From Capsulimonas corticalis (GTDB lineage Bacteria > Armatimonadota > Armatimonadia > Armatimonadales > Capsulimonadaceae): a DNA stretch of 64,000 nt. Position 1 is the first letter of the stretch. Each line of letters starts with the position of its first letter. The position numbers and the translations under genes are program-made. Under the pieces are notes generated by a model that saw only the letters and a program-made list of their open reading frames with translations, ran no database searches and was not told the origin of the DNA. Positions 59,811-64,000 of the stretch are shown here, piece after piece. The stretch covers positions 620,001-684,000 of the forward strand of contig NZ_AP025739.1 in NCBI RefSeq assembly GCF_003574315.2, read 5' to 3'.

Positions 59811-61820
59811 ATGATCGTTCCCATCACCCGATTCCGGAAGCGGCGAAATAACGCAATTTGCGCCGCAATCACATTGCCCGCCCTGCTCGCCTCCGTAGCG
59901 TCCGTTCACGCGCAAACCGCCGCCGATCTGGCCGCCGCGACGCCGCCCGCGCACGCCGTCTGGCTTGAGACGACCGACATCAGCCAGATGCAGGCCGGAT
60001 GGGGCGCCCCGGCCGTCGACAAGACCATTGACGGGCATCCGCTCACGCTCAAAGGGACCGTCTTCCCGCACGGCGTCGGCACGCACGCCCCCAGCTCGTT
60101 CCATGTGCTGCTGCATGGGGGAGCGACTCGCTTCAGCGCGGTTGTCGGCGCGGACGATGAGACGCAGGGCCATGAGGCTTCCGTGACGTTCCAGGTGGTT
60201 GTGGACGACAAAACCGTCGCGCAGACGCCCGTGCTGCGCCCTGGCGACGCCCCGCAGCTGATCTCGGTCGATCTGACCGGCGCGAAAGATCTGCTCCTGA
60301 AGGTCGGCGACGGCGGCGACGGGATCAGCTTCGACCACGCCGACTGGGGGGGAGCCGCGATCACGCTGGCGAGCGACGCATCGCCCAAACCGGAGGCGTA
60401 TGTGATCCCGCAGACCCCGCCGCGTCTCGTGATCCCCACGCCCGATCCCAAGCCCGCGATCCATGGCCCGCGCATCACCGGCGTGACGCCCGGCCATCCG
60501 TTCCTGTTTCGCATTCCCGCGACCGGCGACGGGCCGCTGACCTTCAGCGCCAAGAACCTGCCCGCCGGCCTGACCCTCAGCTCCGGCACGGGCATCATTA
60601 CCGGCGCTCTGACGGCGGCGGGAACGACGGATGTCACGCTGACCGTGCGCGGCGCCAAGGGCACGGCCACGCGCACGCTGACCATTATCGGCGGCGACAA
60701 AAAGGTGGCGCAAACGCCGCCGATGGGATGGAATTCCTGGAATGTCTGGGGAACCAGCGTCACCGAGGAGCGCGTGAAGGCGTCCGCCGATCAGATGCTT
60801 CAGAGCGGCCTCGCCGGTCACGGCTATGGCTATATCAACATCGACGACGCCTGGGAGGCGGGCCGGGACGCCGACGGCAAGATTCAGACCAATGAGAAGT
60901 TCCCGGATATCAAGGCGCTGGGCGACTATATCCACGGACTGGGCCTGCGCTTCGGCATTTACTCTTCCCCGGGTACGAAGACGTGCGGCGGCTACACCGC
61001 GAGCTACCAGCACGAGCAGCAGGACGCCGATTCGTACGCCGCCTGGGGCGTCGATTACCTCAAGTATGACTGGTGTTCGTATGAAGACGTCGCGAAGGGC
61101 GACCACTCGCTGCCGTCCCTCCAAAAGCCGTATCTGGTCATGAGCGACGCGCTGAGCAAGGTCAACCGCGATATCGTTTTCTCCTTCTGCCAGTACGGTA
61201 TGGGCGATGTCTGGAAATGGGGCGCGGAAACCGGCGGCAACTCCTGGCGCACCACCGGCGACATTCAGGACAACTGGGGAAGCCTGCACGATATCTACAC
61301 CCATCAAGCGGGCCACGAGGTCTACGCCGGTCCCGGCCACTGGAACGACCCGGATATGCTGATGGTCGGTATTGTCGGCTTCGGCAACACCCATCCCACC
61401 CATCTCAAGCCCAACGAGCAGATCCTGCACATGTCGATGTGGTGCCTGCTCTCCTCGCCGCTGCTGATCGGCTGCGATATGACCCGGCTCGACCCGTTCA
61501 CCCTCGCCTTGCTCTCCAACGATGAGGCGCTCGACATCAACCAGGACCCGCTCGGCAAACCCGCCGCCCGCGTGACGACCGCCGATGACAAGGATGTCTG
61601 GGCGCGCCCGCTCTTCGACGGAACCCACGCCGTGGGTCTGGTGAACGGAACCGACGAGCCCGCGACGATCACCGCCCGCTGGTCGGACCTCGGCGTCAAA
61701 GGCAAGCAGCCCGTGCGCGATCTCTGGCTGCACAAGGACCTCGGCGCGTTCGCGGACAGCTACAGCGTGGAAGTCCCGGCGCACGGATGCGTGCTGCTGA
61801 AGATTGGCAAGAGCAAGTAG
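59811..61820 (+). CDS. secreted GH27 alpha-galactosidase with NPCBM domain
   Basis: A 669-residue enzyme. Signal peptide (cut near residue 35), NPCBM-type carbohydrate-binding module (about 45-185, VWLETTDISQMQAGWGAP ... FPHGVGTHAPS), an Ig-like putative domain (about 215-300), then the GH27 barrel starting TPPMGWNSWN. The nucleophile is D420 in YLKYDWCS and the acid/base D484 in WRTTGDI. The C-terminal beta domain closes the protein. It should cleave alpha-galactosides of plant polysaccharide outside the cell. The ATG at 59811 has no clear ribosome site. Confidence 0.93.
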   Translation: MIVPITRFRKRRNNAICAAITLPALLASVASVHAQTAADLAAATPPAHAVWLETTDISQMQAGWGAPAVDKTIDGHPLTLKGTVFPHGVGTHAPSSFHVLLHGGATRFSAVVGADDETQGHEASVTFQVVVDDKTVAQTPVLRPGDAPQLISVDLTGAKDLLLKVGDGGDGISFDHADWGGAAITLASDASPKPEAYVIPQTPPRLVIPTPDPKPAIHGPRITGVTPGHPFLFRIPATGDGPLTFSAKNLPAGLTLSSGTGIITGALTAAGTTDVTLTVRGAKGTATRTLTIIGGDKKVAQTPPMGWNSWNVWGTSVTEERVKASADQMLQSGLAGHGYGYINIDDAWEAGRDADGKIQTNEKFPDIKALGDYIHGLGLRFGIYSSPGTKTCGGYTASYQHEQQDADSYAAWGVDYLKYDWCSYEDVAKGDHSLPSLQKPYLVMSDALSKVNRDIVFSFCQYGMGDVWKWGAETGGNSWRTTGDIQDNWGSLHDIYTHQAGHEVYAGPGHWNDPDMLMVGIVGFGNTHPTHLKPNEQILHMSMWCLLSSPLLIGCDMTRLDPFTLALLSNDEALDINQDPLGKPAARVTTADDKDVWARPLFDGTHAVGLVNGTDEPATITARWSDLGVKGKQPVRDLWLHKDLGAFADSYSVEVPAHGCVLLKIGKSK

Positions 61821-61832
61821 GTCAGACAAGAA

Positions 61833-61862
61833 GACTGCCGGCGATTTCCCCCGCCGGCAGTC
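61833..61862. terminator. bidirectional hairpin between convergent genes
   Basis: GACTGCCGGCG (61833-61843) pairs with CGCCGGCAGTC (61852-61862). It separates the GH27 gene from the convergent regulator. The U-runs on both sides are short, so termination strength is uncertain. Confidence 0.65.
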
Positions 61863-61875
61863 TCAAATATGGCGA

Positions 61876-64000
61876 TTAAGGCGCCGCAATCTCCCCCGCC
61901 GCTTCGGCTTCCAGGCGATCCCGGCGCGCGGCGATCCCCGCGAGGTCGCGGAGTAAATCGGCGACGGCTTGGCGGCTGTCCAGCTGCCGGAAGATCGCCA
62001 GGCTTTCTTCAAGCAGCCGCTTGGCCTGCGCATAGTCGCGCTGCTCTCCGGTCACCAGTCCCAGGTGACGCAGCAGATGGGCGACGCCCTGCCGGTTTCC
62101 CAGTTCCCGAAAGATCGCCAGGCTCTCCGAGTACAGCGCCTGCGCCGTCTCATGATCGGATTGGGCCTCCGCGACCTTCCCCAGCTCCTGGAGCGCCCAG
62201 GCGGCGCCTTGACGGCTCCCCAGCTCCCGGAAAATCGTCAAACCTTCCTCCTGCACCGACCAGGCCAGCGGCAGGTCCCCCTGCATGGCGGCCAAATGGC
62301 CCAGGTGGTGGAGCGCCCAGGCGATCCCTTCCTGGTCGCCCAGCTCCCGCTGCATCGCCAGGCCGTCCTCATACAGCCGCTTCGCTTCTCCGTAATCGCC
62401 CTGATCGCGCATGACGCGCCCCAGGTGATGGAGGAGCTGGGCGACGCCGCGCCGGTTGCCCGCTTCCCGAAAGATCGTCAGGCTCTCGGTATACAGGGCC
62501 CGCGCCGCGTCCTGGTCTCCGCGCGCGCCGAAGACATCTCCAAGATCGTTGAGCCCCCAGGCGGCGCCGGACTGATCTCCCAGCTCCCGGTACATCGCCA
62601 CCCCCTGCTCGTGCAGCGTCTGGGCTTCCGCGTAGTCGCCCTCATAGTAGGCCAGCACGCCGGCGGCGCGAAGGGCTTTGGCGCGCACGGGCGTTTGCCC
62701 GGAATCCGTATTTCTTCCCAGCGCCGCCGAAAGAGCGGCGCGTCCTTCCCGGTAATATCCGCGCAGCTCCCAGAATGGCCCGAGCGCGCCGGCCATCCGC
62801 AGCCCAATCCCCGCCTCGTCCGGCGTCTTCCCAAGCCAGGCCAGCGCCGCGCGCAGATTGTCGTGCTCCGTCTCCAATCGGTCCACCCACTTCGCCTGCT
62901 CCGGGCCTCGGAGGCCCGCCTCGGCGTCTTCCGCCAGTGCCAGAAACCATGCCTGATGCCGCGCCCGTACAGTCGCCGCGGCGCCGCTCGCCTCCAGCCG
63001 TTCGGAGGCGTACTGCCGCACCATCTCCAGCAGGCGATAACGGCCGCCCCCGGTCGCGTGGGCGTCGAAGGAGGCCAGGGACTTGTCCACCAGGCTCTTC
63101 AGCAGATCGGCCGCCGGAAGCGCCCCAGGCTCGTCGCCGAACCAGACCGCCTCCGCCGCGTCCCGCGTCCAGCCGCCAGCAAAAACGGAGACGCGCTCCC
63201 ATAGCAGCCGTTCGGGTTCGGTGAGAGGCGCATAGGACCAGTCCAGGGCCGCGCGCAGTGTCTGCTGGCGGGGCGCCGATGTCCGGTTCCCACCCGTGAG
63301 CAGCGTCAGATCCTGGTCCAGCCGCTCGGCCAGCTGCTCCGCCGTCATTCCCCGAACCCGCGCGGCGGCAAGCTCCAGGGCGAGCGGGATTCCCTCCAGG
63401 CGCGCGCAGATCTGAGCCACCGCCAGCGCGTTGTCGCGCGTCAAAGCAAACGTATTCCGCACCGCCTGCGCCCGCTCGACAAAAAGCTGCACGCTGCCGT
63501 AGCCGGCCATCACGTGCAGCAAGGCCGTTCCAGGCGCCGGCAGATGCGCGGGATCCGGCGACGTGAGCGCGGGAACAACCCAGGCCGTCTCGTCCGCCAG
63601 CCCCAGCGCCTCACGGCTGGTCGCCAGGATGCGCAGCCCCGCGCACTCTCCGAGCAGATGGAGGGCCGCCCGCGCGCTCCCCGCCAGGACATGCTCGCAG
63701 TTGTCCAGCACCAGCAGCAGACGCTTCGAACGCAAGTGTGCCGTCAGCGCCTCCAGCAGCGCCTGATTCGGCGTCTCCTTCATCCCCAACGTCGCCGCAA
63801 TCTGACCGGCGACGTGCGCGCCGTCCGTGAGCGCCTCCAGCGCCACCATCCATACTCCGTCGGCAAACTCGGGAGCGACTTCCCGGGCCACCGCGAGCGC
63901 CAGGCGTGTCTTGCCGATCCCTCCCGGCCCCGTCAGCGTCACCAGTCGCGACCGGCGCAGCCGCGCCGCCACTTCTTCCCGCTCGTCTTCGCGCCCAATC
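61876..64000 (-). CDS. NB-ARC/TPR regulator (5' end outside window)
   Basis: At least 707 residues of a STAND ATPase paralogous to the regulator at 31620-34781. The frame runs open past base 64000, with IGREDEREEVAARLRRSR at the edge, so the N-terminus and any BTAD or HTH domain lie outside. Visible are the P-loop GPGGIGKTR, LLLVLDNCEH, ILATSREALG, a winged-helix region and TPR units such as GVAQLLHHLGRVMRDQGDYGEAKRLYEDGLAMQRELGDQEG repeats. It ends 13 bp after the terminator hairpin. The target is unknown. Confidence 0.85.
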   Translation of the reverse strand, partial: IGREDEREEVAARLRRSRLVTLTGPGGIGKTRLALAVAREVAPEFADGVWMVALEALTDGAHVAGQIAATLGMKETPNQALLEALTAHLRSKRLLLVLDNCEHVLAGSARAALHLLGECAGLRILATSREALGLADETAWVVPALTSPDPAHLPAPGTALLHVMAGYGSVQLFVERAQAVRNTFALTRDNALAVAQICARLEGIPLALELAAARVRGMTAEQLAERLDQDLTLLTGGNRTSAPRQQTLRAALDWSYAPLTEPERLLWERVSVFAGGWTRDAAEAVWFGDEPGALPAADLLKSLVDKSLASFDAHATGGGRYRLLEMVRQYASERLEASGAAATVRARHQAWFLALAEDAEAGLRGPEQAKWVDRLETEHDNLRAALAWLGKTPDEAGIGLRMAGALGPFWELRGYYREGRAALSAALGRNTDSGQTPVRAKALRAAGVLAYYEGDYAEAQTLHEQGVAMYRELGDQSGAAWGLNDLGDVFGARGDQDAARALYTESLTIFREAGNRRGVAQLLHHLGRVMRDQGDYGEAKRLYEDGLAMQRELGDQEGIAWALHHLGHLAAMQGDLPLAWSVQEEGLTIFRELGSRQGAAWALQELGKVAEAQSDHETAQALYSESLAIFRELGNRQGVAHLLRHLGLVTGEQRDYAQAKRLLEESLAIFRQLDSRQAVADLLRDLAGIAARRDRLEAEAAGEIAAP

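Overview
The window is high-GC bacterial chromosome from one genome, with no sign of plasmid or prophage. Several features together point to Armatimonadota, possibly a Capsulimonas-like soil or plant-associated member; this is inference from gene content, not from a marker gene. They are three DUF1559-type prepilin-like proteins, many secreted plant-polysaccharide enzymes, Tat-exported hydrolases, an outer-membrane-type beta-barrel protein, and a complete division and cell-wall cluster.

Region 1 (1-11.6 kb, minus strand) is a dcw cluster in the order mraZ, rsmH, ftsL-like, ftsI, murE, murF, mraY, murD, ftsW, murG. Most junctions overlap by 1-10 bp. It is driven by a strong promoter with four AGTGG repeats that look like an MraZ operator. 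Region 2 (12-17 kb) holds rsmI, a parvulin-TPR fusion protein, a TIM-barrel sugar isomerase-like gene and an acidic orphan. Region 3 (17-25 kb) carries a secreted beta-barrel protein, two DUF1559 prepilin-like genes each followed by a tiny lipoprotein gene, a GH76 mannanase-like enzyme, a Uma2 protein, an aldo/keto reductase and a YncE-like beta-propeller.

Region 4 (25-45 kb) is a mixed accessory block: a Tat-exported metallophosphatase, a stand-alone family B DNA polymerase, an Rrf2 regulator and aldo/keto reductase that share a 23-bp operator, a large BTAD/NB-ARC/TPR regulator opposite an epoxide-hydrolase-like protein, an esterase, a GNAT enzyme, an acyltransferase, a third DUF1559 gene, an M48 protease, TPR proteins and a quinone-reductase-like MDR.

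Region 5 (45-54 kb) is an L-arabinose operon: araA, a zinc sorbitol-type dehydrogenase, araB, araD and a secreted GH51 arabinofuranosidase. A GC-rich palindromic repeat separates every non-overlapping gene pair in it, and in one copy the 50-nt core is flipped relative to its arms. Arabinose would be released outside the cell by the GH51 enzyme and converted through ribulose and ribulose-5-phosphate to xylulose-5-phosphate. Region 6 (54-64 kb) has a sulfatase, two membrane genes behind a 14-bp inverted repeat, a tandem pair of unknown proteins showing gene conversion, an AraC regulator opposite a GH27 alpha-galactosidase, and a second NB-ARC/TPR regulator cut by the window end.

Several genes have a good -10 box only 7-9 nt before the ATG and no Shine-Dalgarno, which suggests leaderless transcripts. 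I saw no tRNA, rRNA, CRISPR array or insertion sequence.
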